A DNA stretch of 53,801 bases, taken from Nemertoderma westbladi. Taxonomy: Eukaryota; Xenacoelomorpha; Nemertodermatida; Nemertodermatidae. Positions 12,832-23,092 of the stretch are shown here, one piece after another. The DNA lies in the NCBI GenBank assembly GCA_032718475.1, contig JAUCBJ010002606.1, forward strand, positions 1 to 53,801, read 5' to 3'. Position numbers and translations under genes: made by a program. The stretch's first letter is position 1, and every line of letters starts with the position of its first letter. The notes under the pieces were generated by a model, which did not search any database, was not told where the DNA came from, and worked only from the letters and a program-made list of their open reading frames with translations.

Positions 12832-15800
12832 ACCTCAGTTCCTAATACAGGGAGCAACAGTTCCTAATACAGCGAGCAACAGTTCCTAATACAGGGAGCA
12901 ACCTATCCCGAACACCTCAGTTCCTAATACAGGGAGCAACCTTTCCCGAACACCTCAGTTCCTAATACAGGGAGCAACCTTTCCCGAACACCTCAGTTCC
13001 TAATACAGGGAGCAACCTTTCCCGAACACCTCAGTTCCTAATACAGGGAGCAACCTTTCCCGAACACCTCAGTTCCTAATACAGGGAGCAACCTTTCCCG
13101 AACACCTCAGTTCCTAATACAGGGAGCAACCTTTCCCGAACACCTCAGTTCCTAATACAGGGAGCAACCTTTCCCGAACACCTCAGTTCCTAATACAGGG
13201 AGCAACCTTTCCCGAACACCTCAGTTCCTAATACAGGGAGCAACCTTTCCCGAACACCTCAGTTCCTAATACAGGGAGCAACCTTTCCCGAACACCTCAG
13301 TTCCTAATACAGGGAGCAACCTTTCCCGAACACCTCAGTTCCTAATACAGGGAGCAACCTTTCCCGAACACCTCAGTTCCTAATACAGGGAGCAACCTTT
13401 CCCGAACACCTCAGTTCCTAATACAGGGAGCAACCTATCCCGAACACCTCAGTTCCTAATACAGGGAGCAACCTTTCCCGAACATCTCAGTTCCTAATTC
13501 AGGGAGCAACCTTTCCCGAACCCCTCAGTTCCTAATACAGGGAGCAACCTTTCCTGAACACCTCAGTTCCTAATACAGGGAGCAACCTTTCCCGAACACC
13601 TCAGTTCCTAATACAGGGAGCAACCTATCCCGAACACCTCAGTTCCTAATACAGGGAGCAACCTATCCCGAACACCTCAGTTCCTAATTCAGGGAGCAAC
13701 CTATCCCGAACACCTCAGTTCCTAATACAGGGAGCAACCTTTCCCGAACACCTCAGTTCCTAATACAGGGAGCAACCTTTCCCGAACACCTCAGTTCCTA
13801 ATACAGGGAGCAACCTATCCCGAACCCCTCAGTTCCTAATACAGGGAGCAACCTATCCCGAACATCTCAGTTCCTAATACAGGGAGCAACCTTTCCCGAA
13901 CACCTCAGTTCCTAATACAGGGAGCAACCTATCCCGAACACCTCAGTTCCTAATACAGGGAGCAACCTTTCCCGAACACCTCAGTTCCTAATACAGGGAG
14001 CAACCTTTCCCGAACCCCTCAGTTCCTAATTCAGGGAGCAACCTTTCCCGAACACCTCAGTTCCTAATACAGGGAGCAACCTTTCCCGAACACCTCAGTT
14101 CCTAATACAGGGAGCAACCTTTCCCGAACACCTCAGTTCCTAATACAGGGAGCAACCTATCCCGAACCCCTCAGTTCCTAATACAGGGAGCACCTATCCC
14201 GAACATCTCAGTTCCTAATACAGGGAGCAACCTTTCCCGAACACCTCAGTTCCTAATACAGGGAGCAACCTATCCCGAACACCTCAGTTCCTAATACAGG
14301 GAGCAACCTTTCCCGAACACCTCAGTTCCTAATACAGGGAGCAACCTTTCCCGAACCCCTCAGTTCCTAAAACAGGGAGCAACCTTTCCCGAACACCTCA
14401 GTTCCTAATACAGGGAGCAACCTTTCCCGAACACCTCAGTTCCTAATACAGGGAGCAACCTTTCCCGAACACCTCAGTTCCTAATACAGGGAGCAACCTA
14501 TCCCGAACCCCTCAGTTCCTAATACAGGGAGCAACCTATCCCGAACATCTCAGTTCCTAATACAGGGAGCAACCTTTCCCGAACACCTCAGTTCCTAATA
14601 CAGGGAGCAACCTATCCCGAACACCTCAGTTCCTAATACAGGGAGCAACCTTTCCCGAACACCTCAGTTCCTAATACAGGGAGCAACCTTTCCCGAACCC
14701 CTCAGTTCCTAAAACAGGGAGCAACCTTTCCCGAACACCTCAGTTCCTAACACAGGGAGCAACAGTTCCTAATACAGCGAGCAAAAGTTCCTAATACAGG
14801 GAGCAACCTTTCCCGAATACCTCAGTTCCTAATACAGGGAGCAACCTTTCCCGAACACCTCAGTTCCTATCACAGGGAGCAACAGTTCCTAATACAGCGA
14901 GCAACAGTTCCTAATACAGGGAGAAACCTTTCCCGGACCCCTCAGTTCCTAATACAGGGAGCAACCTTTCCCGAATACCTCAGTTCCTAATACAGGGAAC
15001 CTTTCCCGAACCCCTCAGTTCCTAATACAGGGAGCAACCTTTCCCGAACACCTCAGTTCCTAATACAGGGAGCAACCTTTCCCGAACCCCTCAGTTCCTA
15101 ACACAGGGAGCAACAGTTCCTAATACAGCGAGCAACAGTTCCTAATACAGGGAGCAACCTTTCCCGGACCCCTCAGTTCCTAATACAGGGAGCAACCTTT
15201 CCCGAACCCCTCAGTTCCTAATACAGGGAGCAACCTTTCCCGAACACCTCAGTTCCTAATACAGGGAGCAACCTTTCCCGAACCCCTCAGTTCCTAATAC
15301 AGGGAGGAATCTTTCCCGAACACCTCAGTTCCTAATACAGGGAGCAACAGTTCCTAATACAGCGAGCAACAGTTCCTAATACAGGGAGCAACCTTTCCCG
15401 AACACCTCAGTTCCTAATACAGGGAGCAACAGTTCCTAATACAGGGAGCAACCTTTCCCGAACACCTCAGTTCCTAATACAGGGAGCAACCTTTCCCGAA
15501 CCCCTCAGTTCCTAATACAGGGAGCAACCTTTCCCGAACCCCTCAGTTCCTATCACAGGGAGCAACAGTTCCTAATACAGCGAGCAACAGTTCCTAATAC
15601 AGGGAGAAACCTTTCCCGGACCCCTCAGTTCCTAATACAGGGAGCAACCTTTCCCGAATACCTCAGTTCCTAATACAGGGAACCTTTCCCGAACCCCTCA
15701 GTTCCTAACACAGGGAGCAACAGTTCCTAATACAGCGAGCAACAGTTCCTAATACAGGGAGCAACCTTTCCCGGACCCCTCAGTTCCTAATACAGGGAGC

Positions 15801-18009
15801 AACCTTTCCCGAACCCCTCAGTTCCTAATACAGGGAGCAACCTTTCCCGAACACCTCAGTTCCTAATACAGGGAGCAACCTTTCCCGAACCCCTCAGTTC
15901 CTAATACAGGGAGGAATCTTTCCCGAACACCTCAGTTCCTAATACAGGGAGCAACAGTTCCTAATACAGCGAGAAACAGTTCCTAATACAGGGAGCAACC
16001 TTTCCCGAACACCTCAGTTCCTAATACAGGGAGCAACAGTTCCTAATACAGGGAGCAACCTTTCCCGAACCCCTCAGTTCCTAATACAGGGAGCAACCTT
16101 TCCCGAACCCCTCAGTTCCTAATACAGGGAGCAACAGTTCCTAATACAGGGAGCCACCTTTCCCGAACACCTCAGTTCCTAATACAGGGAGCAACAGTTC
16201 CTAATACAGGGAGCAACCTTTCCCGAACCCCTCAGTTCCTAATACAGGGAGCAACCTTTCCCGAACCCCTCAGTTCCTAATACAGGGAGCAACAGTTCCT
16301 AATACAGGGAGCAACCTTTCCCGAACCCCTCAGTTCCTAATACAGGGAGCAACCTTTCCCGAACACCTCAGTTCCTAATACAGGGAGCAACCTATCCCGA
16401 ACCCCTCAGTTCCTAATACAGGGAGCAACCTATCCCGAACCCCTCAGTTCCTAATACAGGGAGCAACCTTTCCCGAACCCCTCAGTTCCTAATACAGGGA
16501 GCAACCTTTCCCGAACACCTCAGTTCCTAATACAGGGAGCAACCTTTCCCGAACCCCTCAGTTCCTAATACAGGGAGCAACCTTTCCCGAACCCCTCAGT
16601 TCCTAATACAGGGAGCAACCTTTCCCGAACACCTCAGTTCCTAATACAGGGAGCAACCTTTCCCGAACCCCTCAGTTCCTAATACAGGGAGCAACCTATC
16701 CCGAACCCCTCAGTTCCTAATACAGGGAGCAACCTTTCCCGAACACCTCAGTTCCTAATAAAGGGAGCAACCTTTCCCGAACACCTCAGTTCCTAATACA
16801 GGGAGCAACCTTTCCCGAACCCCTCAGTTCCTAATACAGGGAGCAACCTATCCCGAACCCCTCAGTTCCTAATACAGGGAGCAACCTTTCCCGAACACCT
16901 CAGTTCCTAATACAGGGAGCAACCTTTCCCGAACCCCTCAGTTCCTAATACAGGGAGCAACCTTTCCCGAACCCCTCAGTTCCTAATACAGGGAGCAACC
17001 TTTCCCGAACACCTCAGTTCCTAATACAGGGAGCAACCTATCCCGAACCCCTCAGTTCCTAATACAGGGAGCAACCTTTCCCGGACCCCTCAGTTCCTAA
17101 TACAGGGAGCAACCTATCCCGAACCCCACAGTTCCTAATACAGGGAGCAACCTATCCCGAACACCTCAGTTCCTAATACAGGGAGCAACCTTTCCCGAAC
17201 ACCTCAGTTCCTAATACAGGGAGCAACCTTTCCCGAACCCCTCAGTTCCTAATACAGGGAGCAACCTATCCCGAACCCCACAGTTCCTAATACAGGGAGC
17301 AACAGTTCCTAATACAGGGAGCAACCTTTCCCGAACACCTCAGTTCCTAATACAGGGAGCAACCTTTCCCGAACACCTCAGTTCCTAATACAGGGAGCAA
17401 CCTTTCCCGAACACCTCAGTTCCTAATACAGGGAGCAACCTTTCCCGAACACCTCAGTTCCTAACACAGGGAGCAAAAGTTCCTAATACAGGGAGCAACA
17501 GTTCCTAATACAGGGAGCAACCTTTCCCGAACCCCTCAGTTCCTAATACAGGGAGCAACAGTTCCTAATACAGGGAGCAACCTATCCCGAACACCTCAGT
17601 TCCTAATACAGGGAGCAACCTTTCCCGAACCCCTCAGTTCCTAATACAGAGAGCAACCTATCCCGAACCCCACAGTTCCTAATACAGGGAGCAACAGTTC
17701 CTAATACAGGGAGCAACCTTTCCCGAACCCCTCAGTTCCTAATACAGGGAGCAACAGTTCCTAATACAGGGAGCAACCTATCCCGAACACCTCAGTTCCT
17801 AATACAGGGAGCAACCTTTCCCGAACCCCTCAGTTCCTAATACAGGGAGCAACCTTTCCCGAACACCTCAGTTCCTAATACAGGGAGCAACCTATCCCGA
17901 ACCCCACAGTTCCTAATACAGGGAGCAACCTTTCCCGAACACCTCAGTTCCTAATACAGGGAGCAACCTTTCCCGAACCCCACAGTTCCTAATACAGGGA
18001 GCAACCTTT
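12832..18009 (+). repeat. Array 3, left part: 38-bp/22-bp mixed minisatellite
   Basis: Two interchangeable units are mixed. The long unit (38 bp) reads TTCCTAATACAGGGAGCAAC then CTTTCCCGAACACCTCAG. The short unit (22 bp) reads TTCCTAATACAGSGAGCAAC then AG. Recurring variants are CCTATCCCGAAC, GAACCCCTCAG, GAACATCTCAG, CTAACACAG, ACAGCGAGC and GGAGGAATC. The array ends abruptly inside a unit, where the LTR element begins, and resumes at 25223. Confidence 0.97.
18005..18009 (+). repeat. Target-site duplication CCTTT (left copy)
   Basis: CCTTT immediately precedes the TG of the left LTR and recurs immediately after the CA of the right LTR (25223-25227). In an uninterrupted array 3 unit, GCAACCTTTCCCGAAC occurs once, so the duplication marks the insertion. 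Five base pairs is a usual LTR-element duplication size. Confidence 0.92.
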
Positions 18010-18552
18010 TGTGACGGGATCCAGGAGGGATCCCGATTTATCCGGTGTGGTAATTTAGTCCACGCGTCCCCGCCGTGTATAAGGATGAAATAAAGTAACT
18101 GAGTTCTGAAGTTCGGTGTATAATAATAATAGGGCATGGGATATAGATATAGATATAATGTGTACAAGGCGGGATACGGTAACTAAAGTCCCGTGATCCC
18201 CTAACTAAACTAAAGTACAATACCAACCTACGCTAGCACTGCTGCACTGAGATAACTGAATCACTGATTAATAGGTTATTGGTTATATTGCACGGTGGCC
18301 TTATTGCTACTCAATCGATGCCTTGCCCCCCTCTGATTGGTTGTTACCCTTGTTGGCGCCCCGTGGAGTGTTCCCGTTCACTCCACCTGTTCTCTCTGGG
18401 TTAGGGGTTTGGCCCCTGACCCTCTATTGTGTGCTTCCTTCCCACTCTTATTGGGATGGCACGAGTTGGTTAATTGCCCAATCTCGTGGCTCCCAATATT
18501 GCTTATCGGCTTATAACTTTATGGGGTGTTAGCGGGATTGAATAAGCTAACA
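18010..18552 (-). repeat. 3' LTR (543 bp)
   Basis: On the plus strand it begins TGTGACGGGATCC and ends AAGCTAACA. It is identical to 24680-25222 except A at 18053 versus T at 24723. The first ~25 plus-strand bases contain a short hairpin, CGGGATCC paired with GGATCCCG. Small open frames inside the LTR occur in both copies and are not convincing genes. Confidence 0.95.
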
Positions 18553-18561
18553 CTCCCCCCC
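18553..18561 (-). other. Polypurine tract of the LTR element
   Basis: On the minus strand this is GGGGGGGAG directly abutting the TGTTAG start of the 3' LTR, the position and composition expected for a plus-strand DNA primer in reverse transcription. It fixes the element's orientation. The equivalent position at the other LTR is not purine-rich. Confidence 0.8.
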
Positions 18562-19254
18562 ATGCTATCTTCCCGGTAAGAAGATAGCATCAACCAAAAA
18601 GTGCGCTACAATCCCGCTGGATCCCGATCTAGTATCGGGTGTGGGGTGGAATTCTTTTCTCTTGGAGCCGGCTTTCCAGGCCGCCCCCTATGGGTATGAT
18701 AACGCTACCCTGTGTGCCTGGCGTCTCATGTCGGGCCGATCGCGCTCACCTCTTCACGCGACTTTTGTTTCCCCAACACTTTCGCCCTATCTCCCCTCTA
18801 CTCTCACCCTAACTCTCTCATACCCCCGGACTTCCTCGTCCCTCACTCAGCCTCTTATTCTCCCCCCCCACACTAGAATTGCGTTCGCACTCTCTCCGCA
18901 CTTCGCACTCTTACTCCGATCCTCAACTCCACTTTGACTATTTTATCTCTCCTGACGAACCTCCCCCCCCTCTCGTGCCGTCGCACTCAAGAAGCGTGAA
19001 ATTGTCAGTTGTCTCGTCCATAGTGCCATAGTCAGTTATCCCCCAGTCCCAGTAGCTAATTGAGAAAGGTTGTATGACTATAGTACTTACTCCAAACGTA
19101 TGTATTTTAGATTACTAATTACTACGTACGTACATACAAATTGCACTTATATGATTATTTGCATTAATTAAATTTACACTTAATAGTTCGTACGTTCCAC
19201 GCGGCGCCTTCCAGGCACACCACGTCTCAGTCTCACTCCCTCGACTCTGAGAAC
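18562..19254 (-). other. 3' untranslated tail of the LTR element
   Basis: About 0.7 kb between the stop of the zinc-knuckle frame and the polypurine tract. No domain-bearing frame is seen. Bases 18619-18645 (GGATCCCGATCT...GGGTGTGG) resemble the outer end of the LTR (GGATCCCGATTTATCCGGTG), suggesting a subterminal copy of LTR sequence. The plus-strand text at about 18770-18940 is pyrimidine-rich, so the minus strand is purine-rich there. Confidence 0.5.
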
Positions 19255-21789
19255 CTATCTGTTCCTCCTGACGTCCTCTTCCCTGGCCCGTTTCTTGGTT
19301 ATCACCGTTCCTCTGGCATCATCCGCTTTCTGCTTTCGGACCTTCGCCGCCACTTCCTTGCTAATCCCGGTCGTTGGCTCCTTGGGCGCTGGTGTTATTA
19401 GTGCCCGATATCGCTTCGCCGGTGGCCCCTCAGAATGGCCCGGTTGTCTCCCTCGAGTGGCGTCCCATAGGATCATTTTCATTGCCTTTGGTACGTGTTC
19501 CGCCAAGAAATCCCTAAACTCCCTCCGGTTCTCTGGTGTCCACCTGTCCAGGTACCGTTGCGTGTTCATAACTCCGGCGAACGACGCCGCCGTTGCTACC
19601 TCTTGATAGGTAAACGGTAACCTTCGCTTTATGATTTCCATGTGGGTCTCCTGGTTTATGAGGAAGAAACCCCACTTGAATTCTTGGGCATTCATGCGCT
19701 GGCGCGTCATGGCCCCGACGTCCGCCCACTCCTCGAATCTCGTGAACTTCTCCTCGTCGCTCATCCAGTCGCACTCGCGCCCGTAGTGTCCCCGAAAATG
19801 GCACTTTGGACATCGGTTATGCAACCGTGGACACGCCCCCATCCTGTGGCTTGGTTCTCTACAGTAGAGACAAAAGGTTCCCCGTTGGAACCGGTATAGG
19901 CAGCTGCTTTCCTGATGGGTCTGTCTCCCACAGTAGTCGCAGCCGAGTACCAATGTCTCCCGTCCCACCTCGTCTCTCGTCCCGAGCAATCTCCGCAGTC
20001 TGTGGAGTCGCTGGTAGGCGAACTTCTCTACGTTGGTCTCCCTGTTTACGTCGATCTCTCCGCCCCTCTCGGGCATCGTCTCCCCGAATACTATCCGTGG
20101 TGCCGTCCCCGGCTGCTCGCCCAACCTGATGGTGCTCCCCGCGAAATCCATCGCCGGCTCCTCGTGCACCCAGGTCCGCTTGCCGGATCTGTTCCAGAAG
20201 GCCCTCGCCCCACTGGCCGTCACCACCCTTCCGCCAACCCAGTCCGTGTCCGAGTGGCCTATCCTTTCGATGGGCGGCATCTCTCCGAAATCGTCGCCGT
20301 CGTCTTCCTCTTCTGGTAGTGTTTCCAACCCCGGTATCCCGATGGATCCACTATGTCCCTTCCCGCCTTGGCTCTCGCCCGTAGCTCTCCATCCCTCTAG
20401 CTCCCTTAGCTTCCTTGGCAGTTGGTCGCCCTCGGCGCCCGCTGGTATGGGCATCGTTTGCAACCCCGACGTCGACTGTTTCGGCGATCCCACCGTCCAT
20501 CCCAATTCTCGCCCTAGAGACTCCCCCGAACTCCCTGACGAAGTCCAATGAAGTTCGTCTAGGCCCGCCTGTTCCTCGAAGCCGTAACTCTGTGCCCTGG
20601 CCTCCTCTTCCCTCTCCTCTGCTTCTATCCTCTCCCGTCTAGCGACTTCTTCCAGTCGCTTTGCTTCTCGTCTGTCCGCCTCTAGCTGCTCCCATCTCTG
20701 ATACGGTGTATCTGTCTCCCCGTCTACCAGATGTCGGCTGTTGTAGTACACCGACTCGCCCTTCAGCCCCGGGTGGTCTACCAGACCGTCAAAGGCCACT
20801 TTAAAGGCTCTCCTGTAGCTTAGGGGTGATCCCGATAACAGAAATGCCCCTGGTTCCCTCTCGATAACCACGGTCATGAATAAGTTAAGCAAACTTATCA
20901 TCATCCAGTCCTCCTGCAGGATATATCGCTTCTGATATACCTTTATCGCTCCCCTGCGGAACTGATATACCTCCTGCTTTCCCGGTCTCGCTCCCCACTT
21001 CAGCGAGTTCGCTAGTTCTGCCCCGTATTCTTCCCTAAACTTTCCCCAGTCCATCGGTTTGTGGCATACGAGCCCCAATAATTGGCCCATCGCCACAGCC
21101 CCGCATTGGCCTGTGTTTTCGACTACCCCCAATCCATCCGGTGCCGTCATAGCCATAAAGACTTTCTGCATATCCAGGAGGTTGGTGGCGTCCGGACCGA
21201 TGATCCTCTCCGCGTCCTCGCGAATCGCCGATCCCACCTTCGTCGTCGACTTCTCCCTTACTAAGACTTGTACCGCTTTCGGTAATCGGTCTAGTTTCGG
21301 CCCGTCCTTCTTCCCATACGTCCCTAGGTCGAATAAGAAGATGTCCCCATTTGGCGCGGCCAAATGTAGGAGTATGGTCCTGGCCGACCCTGCCGTTCCT
21401 CGTCTTGAACCCGCTTCGTCTTCCACGGTTCCCTCGTCATCTAGGATCATATATCCTCCCCTGTTGACGGACTCTATGAACCTCTTCCAGTCCTTCCTCG
21501 GTGATTCCCTCGGATACTTCGGAATCCCGAACTTCGCCTCGTCCCCTTTCACCACGTAGTGGAAGTGTTGGAAGATCGCGTTGTCCAGCGACGGCGTTCC
21601 GTAGGTCCCGACCAGCCGCTGCTCGTGCATCTCCCGGAAGTGGTCCTGCAGCGCTCGTGCCGCGTGACCCCTTTCCAACTTCTCGTAGTATCCTCTCGTC
21701 TTCTCCTCCGGGTGTCTTTCGGTGAAATCCACCAGTATTTCTTTTCCTCCTGACTCCGCCTTCCTCTTCCTGATCAACTTACTCGCCAT
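19255..21789 (-). CDS. Gag-like protein with three CCHC zinc knuckles and a DEDD exonuclease-like region
   Basis: An intact 844-codon frame. I start at the ATG at 21789 (MASKLIRKRK); the open frame extends only three codons further, to a GTG, with an in-frame TGA just upstream. Residues ~114-308 read like a DEDD 3'-5' exonuclease fold: a D-x-E (LDDEG, D117/E119), a strand-like IFLFDLG, KVGSAIREDAERI with D192 where motif II would be, NLLDM (D206), a WGARP motif, and YILQEDW with D294 for motif III. The canonical Tyr-x3-Asp is one residue too long here (Tyr289 to Asp294), so activity is uncertain. Residues ~363-402 are a charged Arg/Glu helix; ~403-600 look disordered and acidic. Three perfect C-x2-C-x4-H-x4-C knuckles lie at 617-630, 640-653 and 660-673, as in nucleic-acid-binding Gag proteins. 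The C-terminus is basic. Zinc knuckles are certain; the exonuclease is inference from motif order. No RT or integrase follows. Confidence 0.85.
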   Translation of the reverse strand: MASKLIRKRKAESGGKEILVDFTERHPEEKTRGYYEKLERGHAARALQDHFREMHEQRLVGTYGTPSLDNAIFQHFHYVVKGDEAKFGIPKYPRESPRKDWKRFIESVNRGGYMILDDEGTVEDEAGSRRGTAGSARTILLHLAAPNGDIFLFDLGTYGKKDGPKLDRLPKAVQVLVREKSTTKVGSAIREDAERIIGPDATNLLDMQKVFMAMTAPDGLGVVENTGQCGAVAMGQLLGLVCHKPMDWGKFREEYGAELANSLKWGARPGKQEVYQFRRGAIKVYQKRYILQEDWMMISLLNLFMTVVIEREPGAFLLSGSPLSYRRAFKVAFDGLVDHPGLKGESVYYNSRHLVDGETDTPYQRWEQLEADRREAKRLEEVARRERIEAEEREEEARAQSYGFEEQAGLDELHWTSSGSSGESLGRELGWTVGSPKQSTSGLQTMPIPAGAEGDQLPRKLRELEGWRATGESQGGKGHSGSIGIPGLETLPEEEDDGDDFGEMPPIERIGHSDTDWVGGRVVTASGARAFWNRSGKRTWVHEEPAMDFAGSTIRLGEQPGTAPRIVFGETMPERGGEIDVNRETNVEKFAYQRLHRLRRLLGTRDEVGRETLVLGCDYCGRQTHQESSCLYRFQRGTFCLYCREPSHRMGACPRLHNRCPKCHFRGHYGRECDWMSDEEKFTRFEEWADVGAMTRQRMNAQEFKWGFFLINQETHMEIIKRRLPFTYQEVATAASFAGVMNTQRYLDRWTPENRREFRDFLAEHVPKAMKMILWDATRGRQPGHSEGPPAKRYRALITPAPKEPTTGISKEVAAKVRKQKADDARGTVITKKRAREEDVRRNR

Positions 21790-23092
21790 TCCGAACACTA
21801 CACTCGCTCACCTGCAGGGTGGTGCCTTACCAAGGCGCAATACAGATGAGTGATGTATTAAGATATTTCGTACGGTTCGATAATGGCCTACTTTCTACTT
21901 AATTGCGCCTTTTAGCCTAAATTTAACCTAATTAATTTTGAAGCTAGTAAATGAGTAAATTAGGCTCATTTCTGTCCGTTACTTTTATTATGTTCTAGAA
22001 CGACTTCCCTTGTGTTGCCACTATTTCTAACTTTCAGCCCTATTCTATTTATTTTAATTCTACTGTCCTACTACCTATTACTGCCTATGGATTATTCTAT
22101 TCTCTAATCCATATTCTGGCCTACTTTGTGGGCCTATGCAGTACAGCAGTATACGTCGTGTGGCCACACGATTTACCCAGCTGTACTCATATGCCCCCCT
22201 CCCGCTACTAACTCTACTTACTGCTAACTAATATCTATATCCTATTTACCCCTTTTACCTCTTACTCTCTCTCTTCTAACTAATGGTACTGCGTACCCTC
22301 TAACTCTAACTAACGGTACTACGTACCTACTAACTCTAACTCTAACTAGCGGTACTACGTACCCTCTAACTCTAACTCTAACTAGCGGTACTACGTACCC
22401 TCTAACTCTAACTCTAACTGGCGGTACTACGTACCCTCTAACTCTAACTCTAACTAGCGGTACTACGTACCCTCTAGCTCTAACTCTAGGCACTACGTAC
22501 CTACTAACTCTCTAACTCTAGGCACTACGTACCTACTAACTAACTAACTAACTCTAGGTACTACGTACCTACTAACTCTCTAACTCTAGGCACTACGTAC
22601 CTACTAACTAACTAACTCTAGGTACTACGTACCTACTAACTCTCTAACTCTAGGCACTACGTACCTACTAACTCTCTAACTCTAGGCACTACGTACCTAC
22701 TAACTCTCTAACTCTAGGCACTACGTACCTACTAACTAACTAACTCTAGGTACTACGTACCTACTAACTAACTAACTCTAGGTACTACGTACCTACTAAC
22801 CAACTAACTCTAGGTACTACGTACCTACTAACTAACTAACTCTAGGTACTACGTACCTACTAACTCTCTAACTCTAGGCACTATGTACCTACTAACTAAC
22901 TAACTCTAGGTACTACGTACCTACTAACTAACTAACTATTTTTTATTTTATTTTTATTTTATTTGTGTGGGAAGGGCGTCTCGCCCTCAATCCCACCCCC
23001 CTCAGTCCAAAACTTGGACGACTAAACTACGCACTAACTCCACTTCTAAGGTGCCCCTTCTAGAAGACAGGTAACACCTCTGCCCGCACCTT
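21790..23092 (-). other. Inter-ORF spacer of the LTR element
   Basis: This 1.3-kb stretch separates the two element frames. Just before the downstream frame the minus strand carries donor-like CAGGTGAGC (about 21815) and GGTAAGG (about 21830), and acceptor-like GTGTAG ends a few bases before the ATG, so splicing to express the second frame is possible but unproven. About half of the spacer is tandem repeat (22260-22940). No pol remnant is recognisable. Confidence 0.6.
22260..22940. repeat. Tandem repeats inside the LTR element (36-bp then 32-bp units)
   Basis: The left block, about 22270-22490, repeats a 36-bp unit with TAACTCTAACTCTAACTAGC and GGTACTACGTACC. The right block, about 22490-22940, repeats a 32-bp unit in two alternating forms, CTCTCTAACTCTAGGCACTA and CTAACTAACTAACTCTAGG, each followed by ACGTACCTACTAA. 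Nearly every unit carries GGTAC-TAC-GTACC, an interrupted palindrome. The minus-strand frame across the 36-bp block is open only because 36 is a multiple of three. Confidence 0.9.

Noticed and set aside
18323-18532. 69-codon frame in the LTR (also at 24993-25202)
   Set aside because: It is identical in both LTRs because the LTRs are identical. It is antisense to the element and has no domain.
19295-21753. Several plus-strand frames of 60-172 codons opposite the zinc-knuckle gene
   Set aside because: They are shadows of the GC-rich minus-strand gene, whose knuckles and single long frame are decisive.
22242-22493. Arg/Val-rich minus-strand frame inside the LTR element
   Set aside because: It is a translation of the 36-bp tandem unit between the two real frames.
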